A stretch of 64,000 nucleotides of DNA, taken from Flaveria trinervia. Its lineage: Eukaryota; Streptophyta; Magnoliopsida; Asterales; Asteraceae. Where the stretch lies: contig CM046454.1 of NCBI GenBank assembly GCA_025506515.1, positions 66,244,445-66,308,444 of the forward strand, in the 5' to 3' direction. Below are positions 23,986 to 33,588 of this stretch, piece after piece; position 1 is the first letter of the stretch, and each line of letters starts with the position of its first letter. Both the position numbers and the translations under genes were made by a program. Under the pieces are notes generated by a model. That model was given only the letters and a program-made list of their open reading frames with translations, searched no databases and had not been told where the DNA came from.

Positions 23986-24683
23986 TAGGTAAATAGACAA
24001 AGATTGAGACAGTGTTGACTAGATGTATACTTTTGGTTTACTGAAAAAGAGTATACGATAGTCAAAGATTTTAAAAGATTTTATAAAGTGATGTGCATGA
24101 ATGGGTTAAAGAGTGGTCGGCCGGTGATGGTTGTTTCCGGTCCTACACATTCTAGCCTTTTTCCGGCGACACACACGTATTACACACAGTTTGTTTATGA
24201 CCCTTAGGTTGAAAGTACCATTTTATTTTTAAACAGACTTTAATTGTATACATTAAAAAATTGATGAGTTGACAAGTTTGATATTTTCACAATAATATAA
24301 TGAGTTATTTTAATAAAATCTTTATAATTCTAATAAAAATGTAATTATGATTGTCACATGTCATTTTGTTGACTCATCTAATATAACATATCATCTTAAC
24401 ATTTAATGAAAAATATTTTCACGCTCAAAAAATTGAATGTACCATTTTTGTATTATTTTTTTGAGTTAATTACGCACATGATCCTTGTGGTTTATTGAAA
24501 ATAACAGATTTGGTACTAAGGGTTTTATATAACAAGAATATGTGTTCTTAATTTGTAACGAGCTAAGCTATTAACACCAACAGACGTTAAGTTTACAGTT
24601 AAATCTAAGGGCATTTTCGTACTTTTACCTTACAGGGACTATTTATGTCATTAATACATAAAAATGACTGGTTTTGTAACTTC

Positions 24684-24890
24684 ATATATACATATACATA
24701 TACATGTACATGTAAATGTACATGTACTACACGTACATGTAAATGTACATGTACTACACGTACATGTAAATGTACATGTACTACACGTACATGTACTACA
24801 CGTACATGTAAATGTACATGTACTACACGTACATGTAAATGTACATGTACTACACGTACATGTAAATGTACATGTACATATACATATATA
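24684..24890. repeat. 27-bp minisatellite with palindromic TACATGTA units
   Basis: The unit ACGTACATGTAAATGTACAT+GTACTAC (27 bp) repeats about five times with one 15-bp partial unit, flanked by (ATACAT)n. Because 27 is divisible by three and the unit lacks stops, overlapping frames are open on both strands; these are not genes. Confidence 0.9.
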
Positions 24891-24939
24891 AATGCATAGA
24901 GACGCACACACACATCCACACTTCTTATGTTCTGAAATT

Positions 24940-25265
24940 AATTTCACCACCACCACCGAACTCCATCCCCGCCGCTCTCACTACCGGAAACCATCCCCGC
25001 TGCCTCCACCGCCGGCGACCATTCTCGTCACCCCTACCGCCTACGACCATCCTTTCCGCCCCCACCGCATGCAACCATCCCCGCCGTTCCCACTGTCGCG
25101 ACCTACCCCGTCGCCCCCACCACCGACGACCATCCCCGCCGCCCCCACCACTTGCAAGCATCCCCGCTGCTCCCACTGTCGCGACCTACCCCGCAGCCCG
25201 TGACATACCCCGCCGCCCCCGACCTAGCTCGTCACCCCCACCACCGGCGACCATCCCCGCTGATC
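24940..25265. other. GC-rich, Pro/His/Ser-codon body of the long-TIR element, left half
   Basis: It suddenly turns C-rich against AT-rich surroundings, with imperfect repeats of ACCATCCCCGCCGCCCCCAC. Plus-strand frames 24866-25270 and 24892-25203 are open but made of the repeat. It could be a captured host gene fragment or expanded low-complexity DNA. It is continuous with 27153-27650 across the solo LTR. Confidence 0.5.
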
Positions 25266-25374
25266 TGTAACACCCGAATATTTACTATTTTGAAGCCGGT
25301 GGCGAAAGAAAAGAAAATAAAGTCCAAAAGTCAAGGGACCAAACTCGCCAACGAATAAAAGTTGGGATATGTGG

Positions 25375-25384
25375 TGATATATGT
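25375..25384 (+). promoter_or_regulatory. TATA-like box of the solo LTR
   Basis: GATATATGTA, 110 bp inside the LTR, then AGGGAGAGGGCAGCCC and a purine-rich leader. Same position as in the other subfamily I LTRs; subfamily II has GATAAAGG at the aligned place. Confidence 0.45.
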
Positions 25385-25551
25385 AGGGAGAGGGCAGCCC
25401 ACTCTCCCCACACTCACATTTCAGCTTATAAAGAGAAGAAGAGAGGAAGAAGAGGAGAAAAAGAGGAAAAGTGCCGGTTCGGGTCGGTTCGAGTCGCCAA
25501 AATCGTCATGAAGCAAGCCAAATCGAAGCTCTTGTCATTGTGCTCGTTTAG

Positions 25552-26888
25552 GTGAGTTCTAGGACCCCTCTTTCACATGTTTTTGAATGATTTTGGGGCT
25601 GGAACACATCTGAAAACCCTTTTTTTCGCGTTTTTGGGTGAAGACCCGTATGTATGCGTGTATGTATGCGTAGGACCCGTTTGGGGCTTGATTTCTTGCT
25701 CGGTTGTGCTTGGATAATGTTATGGTATGCATCCCTAAGGTTTAGGATGGTTGATTTAGGCTTAAAATGGGTTTAGATGAGTTTGGAGGCCGAAAACCCT
25801 CGGCTGCAGTCGGGTTGAACTGCATTCTGCATCAGTTAGGGCTAGGCGACCGACTGGAGGCCGAATGGAGGCCATACGGCCGATTAGGGTGCAATTGGGG
25901 TTCATTCGCACGACTGGAGGGCCAGTCGCATGGGGGTCATGCGACTGAAGGTCCATTCGCACGACTGAAGGTCCAGTCGCATAGGTGTTCATCCGCATTG
26001 TCCATTCGCACGACTGGATGTTCATTCGCATAGGTGCTCATCCATATTAGTTCATTCGCATGATGTTCAGTCGCTTGGAGGCAATGCGACTGAAGGGTGT
26101 CCATACGCCCGAATAGGGCTGTTGAACCCGAGGAAGGCGTAGATTGACTTCCGACTTTCGGGGGAAAGTGCAGATGTAAGTTTTGATGTAAAGGTTCCCA
26201 TAAGAGTTTTTAAGATGACGATCGAGGTCTTAGAAAGCATGTTGGGCATGATGAGGGTGATGATGTTGTATGTTATGTATGTATGATGTTGCCCTGTATG
26301 ATGTGATGTTGATGCATGTTAATGTTCCTTAGTATGATGTTTACTATCTTTCCTATGGCTTTACCTATTATGATGAATGAACGAAGTATTATGTAACGTA
26401 AAGTGAAAGATAAAGAAAGAGGAACATGATGAATGAATGCATGTATTAATGAACGAATGAAACGTCTTGCACACATCGGATAACAGGTCCTTCTTGGTGA
26501 TTGACCCTGAATGTAGAACCTCTACCGCTCACCCCTAGTACTGTGGCATACGTTTAGCTGTTCATTCGTTGACTTCGGCCCAGTAGCTAAGACTGATGGT
26601 TACTCCTAGTACCGTGGCATACGTTTAGCTATTCATTTGTTGACTTCGGCCCGGTAGCTACGACTAACCGGGGTGTAGCACATGGTATTGGTATGGATGA
26701 TGTCCGATGCGCAAGTAAGGTAATGAAAGAACGAATGAACGAATGAAGAAGATAATAATGATATTATCTATGTGTACGTATGATGTGTGATTATGTAAAA
26801 GTAACAAACGGTTTTATATGAAAGTAAGGTATGTTTTATTTATAAACCTAGAACTCACTCAGCAACGCTGACTTTGATGTGTTTCCAG
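25552..26888 (+). other. Predicted LTR-embedded intron (solo LTR copy)
   Basis: Donor AG|GTGAGT (25552), branch-like CTGAC with its A at 26871, acceptor TTTCCAG ending at 26888; 1337 nt. The interval contains the CAGTCG-type motif array and a stretch (about 26220-26480) crowded with ATGs. A frame opened by the exon-1 ATG at 25508 would pass in phase over the junction and end at 26961, 38 codons in all. That ATG is not kept in the 3' LTR copy, where it is GTG. Confidence 0.42.
25845..26095. repeat. Degenerate CGCACGACTGGA motif array in the solo LTR
   Basis: Inverse of the array at 2840-3110: words such as CATTCGCACGACTG, CAGTCGCATAGGTGTTCAT and CATCCGCATTGTC repeat at irregular 15-25-base steps. 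Confidence 0.7.
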
Positions 26889-26898
26889 TTGGCAGGTA

Positions 26899-26961
26899 AT
26901 GATTGCTGAGGATGGCACGGGCGACTACTCAGCTCTTTTGGGATGGCATTCTTTTGATTAA
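26899..26961 (+). other. 20-codon ORF in solo LTR
   Basis: ATG 10 nt after the predicted acceptor, TAA at 26959-26961. Subfamily II has a 20-codon ORF at the same place (29944-30006) with a shared start (M-hydrophobic-AEDGTG) and shared GWH at residues 15-17, although two compensating single-base indels change the middle. No known function. Confidence 0.35.
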
Positions 26962-27152
26962 TGTTTTTGCATTGTAATACGAACAAACTATTTTTGTAAT
27001 GAATGTTGTATTAGTTTGCAAAAGCATTTACATGGAAATGGAAGTTTGTTTTAGTTTTCCGCTGCGATTTATTAAATACAAATGTAATTATATGTTTTGG
27101 GTGCGATGAGAACCCAGCTGTAAGCGTCCTGGGAACAGGGCCTTACATGATC

Positions 27153-27650
27153 CCTCTGTCGCTACCTACCACGCCGCCCCTACCACAGGGGACAATCCCC
27201 GTTGCCCCCACCGCTGGCGACCAACCGCTACCGGTCCCCAACACCACTAAGCAACGGACACAGTTGGAAGTAACCCCCTACCAGCCCCCACATCATCACT
27301 ATCAACGCATCATCATCACCACCACCGCATCACCCCCACCACTACCGCATCACTACCACCACCACCGCATCATGACCATCACAACCTCATCACCACTATC
27401 ACACCATCATTATCATCTCCACTTCCACTATTGCTTCATTATCATCATCTCAACAAACTCCCGTTTCTTTTACCATGTTACCCCTAAAAAGTTTAAAAGA
27501 AAAAACCCAAATTGTTACCTTGTCATTGAAATTAAGGGTGGTGCAAACATGGGCGTTCGCAAGGCTTTAGATCTTAATTACCCAATTTCTAGTGACCATT
27601 GCTCAATTAGGGTTCAGAGTTCAATTAGGGGTTTCAGAAATGGTTAGGTG
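27153..27650. other. GC-rich body of the long-TIR element, right half
   Basis: It continues the C-rich composition of 24940-25265, then becomes CATCACCAC-rich (27290-27430). From about 27535 to 27640 it is more ordinary sequence; read on the minus strand it shows GAAACCCCTAATTG, the kind of word seen in plant 5' leaders. The plus-strand frame 27147-27647 (166 codons) starts within the solo LTR's target duplication, so it is not an original gene. Confidence 0.45.
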
Positions 27651-28404
27651 TTCAGAGCGTTAGCACTAGAAGATAAACGAAGTGGTATTGAACAAGGTTA
27701 TGGTAGGTGGCAGTGGCAACGATGAGTGGTGGCGGCAGTGAATCTAATTATGGTGTTTCTCTAAAGTGTGAGAAGGAAGAGAGTAGGGAGATGACGATGG
27801 GGGTGGTTGGGTTATTTTAATTTTATATTTAATAGTAAATTACACAAATAGTCCCTGAAGTAAAAGAGAGAGATAAAACACAAAAGTGGTCCCTAAATAG
27901 GTATTCTTGTCATTTCATTTAAACTTAGTAGAAAAACTAACTTTTAGTCTTAATAACTAAACTTGTTACAAAATTTAAAAAAAATACCCCAAATGTAACA
28001 CCTGGTTATTCTTTTAAAATTATTAAAGAAAGAATAAAGTGAAGCAAAAAAAGAAACACCATTTTACCAAAGTTGAGGGGTAAAAAGTGTCAAAAGGACA
28101 AAATCTTTAAAAGTTGGTGATAAAGGTGGCATGACCGCCCACACTCTCTTCACACACATCATTTCGGATATTTTTAGAGAGCAAAAAAAAAGAGAGCTGA
28201 AAACTCTCGGGTGTTTGAAGAAGAGAAGAAAAAGATCAAATTCAAGGTAAGAATTCATGATTTTCAGATGTTCTTAATTGGCCTTAGCCTTGGTTATATG
28301 TTTATGTGTGTTTATATGTTTTCGGGTGTGTTTTTAGTGGGTTTCTAGGCGGTTGAACTCAATTGCAAACGGGTTTTGAAGAAGTCATAACCAAGGCTGT
28401 TAAG

Positions 28405-29934
28405 GTGAGTTCTAGAATCCCCTTTTTACTTATTTTAAACTTCTTTGGGACTGGAAATGCATGTATGTATATTTTATAAAAGTTGGATTTTATACCCGTA
28501 TGTGTGTATGTGTGTGTGTGTTATTGGGTGGGGTTTGATTTTGGGCAATGTATGTGTTTGATGATGTTATGATTATGTTTCTAAGGCCTAGAATGTAATA
28601 TTTAAGCTTATAACAGGTTATATGATGATTTGGGACTGAATTATGATATTTAAGTGTGTTATAGACTACTCATGGGCCTAAATAGTGGCCCATACACCCA
28701 ACAGAAATAACTGCCTAAGTGTTCTCATGCGTCCAAATAGTGTTCATGCACGTAGAATAGGTTGAAATTTTCTAAGTGTCCAGACGGCTAGGATTCCCAT
28801 ACGCCTAGGCACTTATGCGCCTGCATAGTGCCCTTACGCCTAGAATTGCCCAGAAATGACTAAGTGTTGCCCGTGTGCTCCAATAGTGCCCATGCGCCTG
28901 AAAGTTCCTCATGTGCCTAAGTGTTCCCCATGCTCCCGAAAGGCCAAGCACCTGCATAGTGCTCATGCGCCTGCATAATGCCCATGCGCCGAAAGACTTA
29001 GAAATATTTTCTGATTTTGGGGAAAATGTCAAATGTAGGCTTTGACTTGGGAGGTTACCGGGGCTATATAAGTTGACTTTTTGAAGTCATTGATGATGTA
29101 ATGGGCGATGTAGATGTGATGTATGATTGATGCCTATGCATGATGGTAGGTATGATGAATGTTATGTATGTATGATGGTGCCTTGTATGGTGATGTTTGT
29201 ATGTTCATGTTAATGTTCCTTATTATATATGATTATTTTTCCCGTGGCTTTACGTTGAATGTTAATGAATAAAATGATAAAGTATTATCTAACGTAAAGT
29301 GGAAGATAATGAAAAGAGGAACATAATGATAGAATGCATGCATTAATGAAAGAGAACGTAAAGAAAGGCTTGCAAGCAAAATGTACGGAGGTGCACGACT
29401 CTAAAATGTCGTAAGCTCAACTGTGTGTGGTTTAGCTAACCCATGAGGATACACGCAGGGGTCTAGTCTTTGTGATTGACCAATTGTATAGTGCATGATG
29501 TATAGTGGATACTCACCTCGGTGCTGGTGCTAGGCTATGTGCGTTATGAAGTCATTCATGATCTTCGGCCCAGTACCCACTTTGTGCCTACGTTTGGGGT
29601 GTAGTATACTGTTGGGATCTTTGCCGCTTGCCCCAGTGGTGCTATGTTATGTGCATTATGGAATTCATTTATGATCTTCGGCCCAGTACCCGCTTTGTGC
29701 ATACGTTTGGGGTATAGCTGATGACACTAATCCGGAAAGAGATAAAGAAAGAAAGTGATGAACAGTAAAGGAAGATAATAATATGATTATCTTTGTGTAC
29801 ATATGATATATGATCATGTACGAAAGTATAGTATGATTTGGTAAAAAGTAAAGAACGGTTTTAAACGAAAATAAAGTATGTTTTATTTTAAACCTAGAAC
29901 TAATTCAGCAACACTAACTTTTATGTGTTTTCAG
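28405..29934 (+). other. Predicted LTR-embedded intron, subfamily II
   Basis: Donor AAG|GTGAGT at 28405, CTAAC with its A at 29917 and acceptor TTTTCAG ending at 29934 (again 17 nt). 1530 nt. A second donor-like AAG|GTAAGA is at 28246; the LTR at 1-1028 likewise has a second one (minus strand, intron side at 790). Confidence 0.4.
28680..28995. repeat. Degenerate CCCATGCGCCTG motif array in subfamily II LTR
   Basis: Words like TGCCCATGCGCC, CATGCGCCTGCATAGTGC and CTAAGTGTTC recur at irregular spacing; equivalent to the array at 100-385. Confidence 0.65.
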
Positions 29935-29943
29935 TGGTAGTTA

Positions 29944-30006
29944 ATGGTTGCTGAGGATGGTACAGGGCGGCTACTTGGCTCTTTTGGTTGGCATTATTTT
30001 GTATAA
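29944..30006 (+). other. 20-codon ORF in subfamily II LTR
   Basis: ATG 10 nt after the predicted acceptor, TAA at 30004-30006; same length and position as 26899-26961. Could be chance retention. Confidence 0.3.
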
Positions 30007-31427
30007 TGTTTTTGTATTGTAGTGCGAACAAACAATATTTCGTAACAAATGTTGTATTTTGTAACAAATGTTGTATTATTTTACAAAAGCGTTTATTATA
30101 ACGAAATAGAATGTTTGTTTTAATGTTTCCGCTGCAATGTTTATTAAAGTTAATATATATAAATGTTTTATGTGTGATGATTGACCAGCTGTAAACGTCC
30201 CGGGGACGGGGTCTTACACCAAATTGTTACAAATAACCCTTAGTACCCAAACTTGTTATTTTAGTTAAACCACATGGACCATTTATGTAATTAACTGTAC
30301 TTTTTTTAAATACACATTTTGTTTCCAAAATTAACGTGATATAAATTAAAACTCTTCCATTTTAAACTAAAGAGCGTATATTACCTACTTTTACTCCTAG
30401 CAAACCTTATTAGTTAATTTTTAAAATTATCTTCTTATCAAATCTTTATTTTTTGAAAGACAAAATAAGTAATAAATCATAATTCTAAAATAAGTGTTTA
30501 TTTTAAAAGTACCATTTAAAGACACACCAATTATAATGTTTTATATGTTTTTTTATAGAAACTACTATATATTAGTAAAAACAAAGAATTTGTTTTAGAA
30601 AATAAAATAAAATACTATTAAAAAAGGTAACTAAATTAGACATCAATGTTTTCAATTGTCTTTTATTAATTACCGTATCTTTTTATTTTTCTTTTTTATT
30701 TGTTACTATCAACAAAATCATTATTTTTCAAATTTTAAGATGCTTTTAACTAATTTTTAAAACATGTTCTTATTTCATTAGAAAAAATTTACTTTATTTT
30801 ATAAGTGGTTTCTTTAATTTATTAGCTAACATTTTTTTTTTGTGTTCTGTTATCCAGTTTTATTATAATATTTTTTTATTGTTGTAGAACTATTTAATCA
30901 AATTTATCAAAATATAAAGTATTCATTTTTAATTTGGAATTTAAAAGGTTCTTTTGATTGATTTTTACATTGTTAATGCTTAGTTGTATTATCATATGAG
31001 GAAAATTTAATAGTAAATTCAACTATTTGTGTGCATGATTATATGTTATAATTAGTATGAAAATGTATCATGGACGTTTCTTTTTATAAGGCTTTTTTTA
31101 GTTAATTTTTATGTAATTTTTACTTACACCATTATATTTTACGTTTTTTTTCAATTACGATTGCTCGAGATGGGATTAGTCAATATTTTATTTTTTTTAA
31201 TTGCACTTTAGGTTATTTAATTAAATTTTTTAAACTCATGTACATATCAGAGCTTTTCTCATACAAAACTTTGATAAAATATTGATATTATTGTTTATTA
31301 CTTATAATTTTTACTCATACGTAATTTAATCATATATTTTAAAATATCGTTTATAATTAATAAAAGTTTATTTTATTTAATATTTTATTTATTCAACCTG
31401 TGTAATAGAAAAGTTTAGTAAAGCTAG

Positions 31428-33025
31428 TTGATTATACACAGATATATTGTTCGGTAACACTACTCTGTCTTCGAATCATTTTTGTATTTTGAAGATCAGT
31501 AAATACTAAAGATAAATTCAAAAATTTATATATTATTAGTTATCAAGTTAGTTTGTGCATTAGAGTTATATTTTAAGCTTCTAATAGTTGTACTATAATT
31601 TGTATATAGTAATTATCAATCTTAGTATGCATTAAGGGTTGTACAATATGTTTTATTGGATGTATTTATTTTTTTATTTTTATATTTATTTTGTGCCAAT
31701 ACTTTTTGTATCTTTACAATTTAACCTCAAAATTTTATTACTTTGAAATTTGGTCCCCTATACATTTTATATTTTATGACGTTTTTGGTTTACGTTTCAT
31801 TTTTAGTTTTGAGAGTTAACATAACGTAATATGCATGTGCAGTTCAATGGTTTACCCCTTGATTTAACGATCCAATCGCAAGGCACTAGTCTCAGGTTGA
31901 CTTACCAATCGTTTTATATGTTTTATGTTCTGCCTGCGTGGTTTAACATTTTTACGTCTACTTTTCGTTCGAATTTATTTTCTCTCTTTTTATTTCTTTT
32001 TAAATATGAACACTTTCGGTGTTGCCGTTGCTGACGATGGTATGCTAGGCACTACTAGGCCTAATTCTATGACCCCCACTAGAACACGGGGAGGTTTAAT
32101 ACTAGTTTATTCTAATCTAATCTAATAAAACAAATTTCTCTATCTATCACATAGCTAATTTCTAGCATGTTGACATAATCTCCAAGACGTCACCTACGAT
32201 TCTCCATATGTCACCACAACATTAAATTACAATTTTGGTAAAATCTTGACTTCAATTTTTTTCTAAATAACTTTCATTTAATACCATATTAATGAAGATA
32301 ATTTCTTTTTATAAATAGAAAACATTTTAATGAGAACTAACTTTTATATTACTTTTTATTTATAAAGATAAGGAAGTTTTGTATTAAGGAAGTTTTACAA
32401 AATGACATTTTCTATAATATGGAAGTTTACAAAATGACATTTTGTAAAATGATTTGATTTGGAATGAATTCTTTAAGGTTTTTTAGATGAAAAAAAATTA
32501 AAATAAAAGCTGAAATAATATAATATTATTATTTTATTACTTATAGTATTTAATCATACATAATTTTAATAAAATAATATTTAAAATATCATTTTATAAT
32601 TAATAATTTTTTATTACTAAGCATTGAGCATTTTATTTATTTATTATGTGCAATACACAGTGTACTACCCTAATATACTAATACAAGTAAGAATTGTAGG
32701 TTACAGGCCTATTATAGAAGTGATTCGTATACGATTTAAAATATGTGTATATGTAGGCAAATTGATAATATTACTTTATTATAGAATTGTATTACTTTTG
32801 ATATACCCAAAATTTATAATACGAGGAAAATGATAGCAAAGAGGTTTGTTTGGTTAAGTTGAGTCATATATTAGCACTTTTTGACTAATAATTAATTTAT
32901 CAAGGAGGATCTTCAATTAATATTTGGTAAAACAACCCTATTTTAGTGCAACATTGTACAATATAACAACAACCAACGCAATTGAATGTGATCGTCTCAT
33001 GATTTTCTAACTATTTATTTTAATA
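31428..33025. other. AT-rich DNA with faint Helitron-like remnants
   Basis: From 32113 a TCTAATCTAATCTAATAAAA start, and at about 32560-32625 an AATTAATAATTTTTTATTACT segment like the distal part of the Helitrons, hint at another decayed copy. The 3' end could not be fixed. No gene seen. Confidence 0.35.
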
Positions 33026-33588
33026 CTAGCTTTATAAAACACGTGCATTACACGGGTTAAATAAATAAAATATTAAATAATAAAATTTATTAATTATAAA
33101 ATAATATTATAAGATATGGTATGATTGAAATTACATATGAGAAATTACTATAACTAAAGAAAACAGTGATATCAACTTTTTAAAATTTTGTTTTAAATTG
33201 TTTTCCAATAAAAATAATAAACATTTTGCTATAAAAAAATTGTATAAAAATGTCATTATTAAAAAATTTCATATTATAATTCCCAATTAATTATTTTTGG
33301 TTTTAAAAAATTGAACTTAAAAAAATGTTTGAAATATTTTGTATTTTTAAAAAAGTTTTATGTTTTAGAAAAATTTGTTATTTTATAAAAGTTTTGTTTA
33401 TTTAGAAATAATATTAATAAATAGATCTTTTTTTTTAATTTATTAAATGTAAAAAACTTAAATAATATTATTAATAATTAAGATAATTATTTAAGATAAA
33501 AGAGAGGCGGAAAAATTTTGGTAAGAATGATTGTAGTGATAACACGTGGCACCTTAAGTTACTACTTTATTAGAGTAGTAAGATAAGA
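33026..33588 (-). mobile_element. Non-autonomous Helitron-like element, copy 3
   Basis: Minus orientation: 5' TCTTATCTTACTACTCTAAT after A (complement of 33589), 3' hairpin word CCCGTGTAATGCACG, then TTTTATAAAG and CTAG before T (complement of 33025). 563 bp, A^T insertion. Both ends match the family of copies 1 and 2, and this is the copy with the best-preserved 3' hairpin. No coding content. Confidence 0.8.

Larger units (their letters stand above)
25266..27147 (+). mobile_element. Solo LTR, Tekay-like subfamily I
   Basis: 1882 bp from TGTAACACC to GGCCTTACA, flanked by perfect duplications TGATC (25261-25265 and 27148-27152). It is the inverse-oriented relative of the LTRs at 1784-3673 and 8636-10529. 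The perfect target duplication shows a full element inserted here and later recombined between its LTRs. Confidence 0.95.
27994..30218 (+). mobile_element. Solo LTR, Gypsy subfamily II
   Basis: 2225 bp from TGTAACACC to GTCTTACA with perfect flanking duplications CCAAA (27989-27993 and 30219-30223). It is diverged from subfamily I but keeps the termini, the donor, the CTTCGGCCCAGTA doublet (29561, 29673), the acceptor and the GCTGAGGATGG segment in the same order. It sits in the right arm of the long-TIR element. Confidence 0.95.
24463..30297. mobile_element. Long-TIR DNA element (MULE-like?), itself split by two solo LTRs
   Basis: The left arm (24463-24662) starts GAGTTAATTACGCACATGAT and includes TCCTTGTGGTTT, TTGGTACTAAGGGTT and CAGGGACTATTTATGTCATT. 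The inverse of the right arm (30297-30219 then 27993-27838) starts CAGTTAATTACATAAATGG and carries CATGTGGTTT, TTGGGTACTAAGGGTT and CAGGGACTATTTGTGTAAT in the same order. Seven T's flank each side (24456-24462, 30301-30307), and the homologous unoccupied site is at 14808-14813. Without the solo LTRs the element is about 1.7 kb. No transposase is visible. Long TIRs suggest a Mutator-like element; the target duplication length is masked by the T run. Confidence 0.65.
24319..31427 (+). mobile_element. Non-autonomous Helitron-like element, copy 2, split by nested insertions
   Basis: The left part 24319-24462 (starting TCTTTATAATTCTAATAAAA after an A) aligns to 14664-14813. The right part from about 30301 to 31427 aligns to 14814-16064 and ends CTAG before T at 31428. 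A hairpin word ACCTGTGTAATAG lies upstream of the end. Removing the insertion leaves about 1.27-1.3 kb, the size of copy 1 without its 102-bp duplication. That agreement is good evidence for one element opened by a later transposon. Confidence 0.75.

Noticed and set aside
24604..24956. Several 75-104-codon ORFs on both strands
   Set aside because: Frames through the 27-bp minisatellite; repeat artefact.
24866..25270. 134- and 103-codon Pro-rich ORFs
   Set aside because: Low-complexity body interrupted by an LTR; no domain, no start context, overlapping frames equally open.
25845..26095. CRISPR-like array of short repeats
   Set aside because: Eukaryotic LTR context, degenerate repeats in both orientations and irregular spacing without unique spacers.
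27147..27647. 166-codon ORF
   Set aside because: Its ATG is created by the last LTR base and the target duplication, so it did not exist before the insertion.
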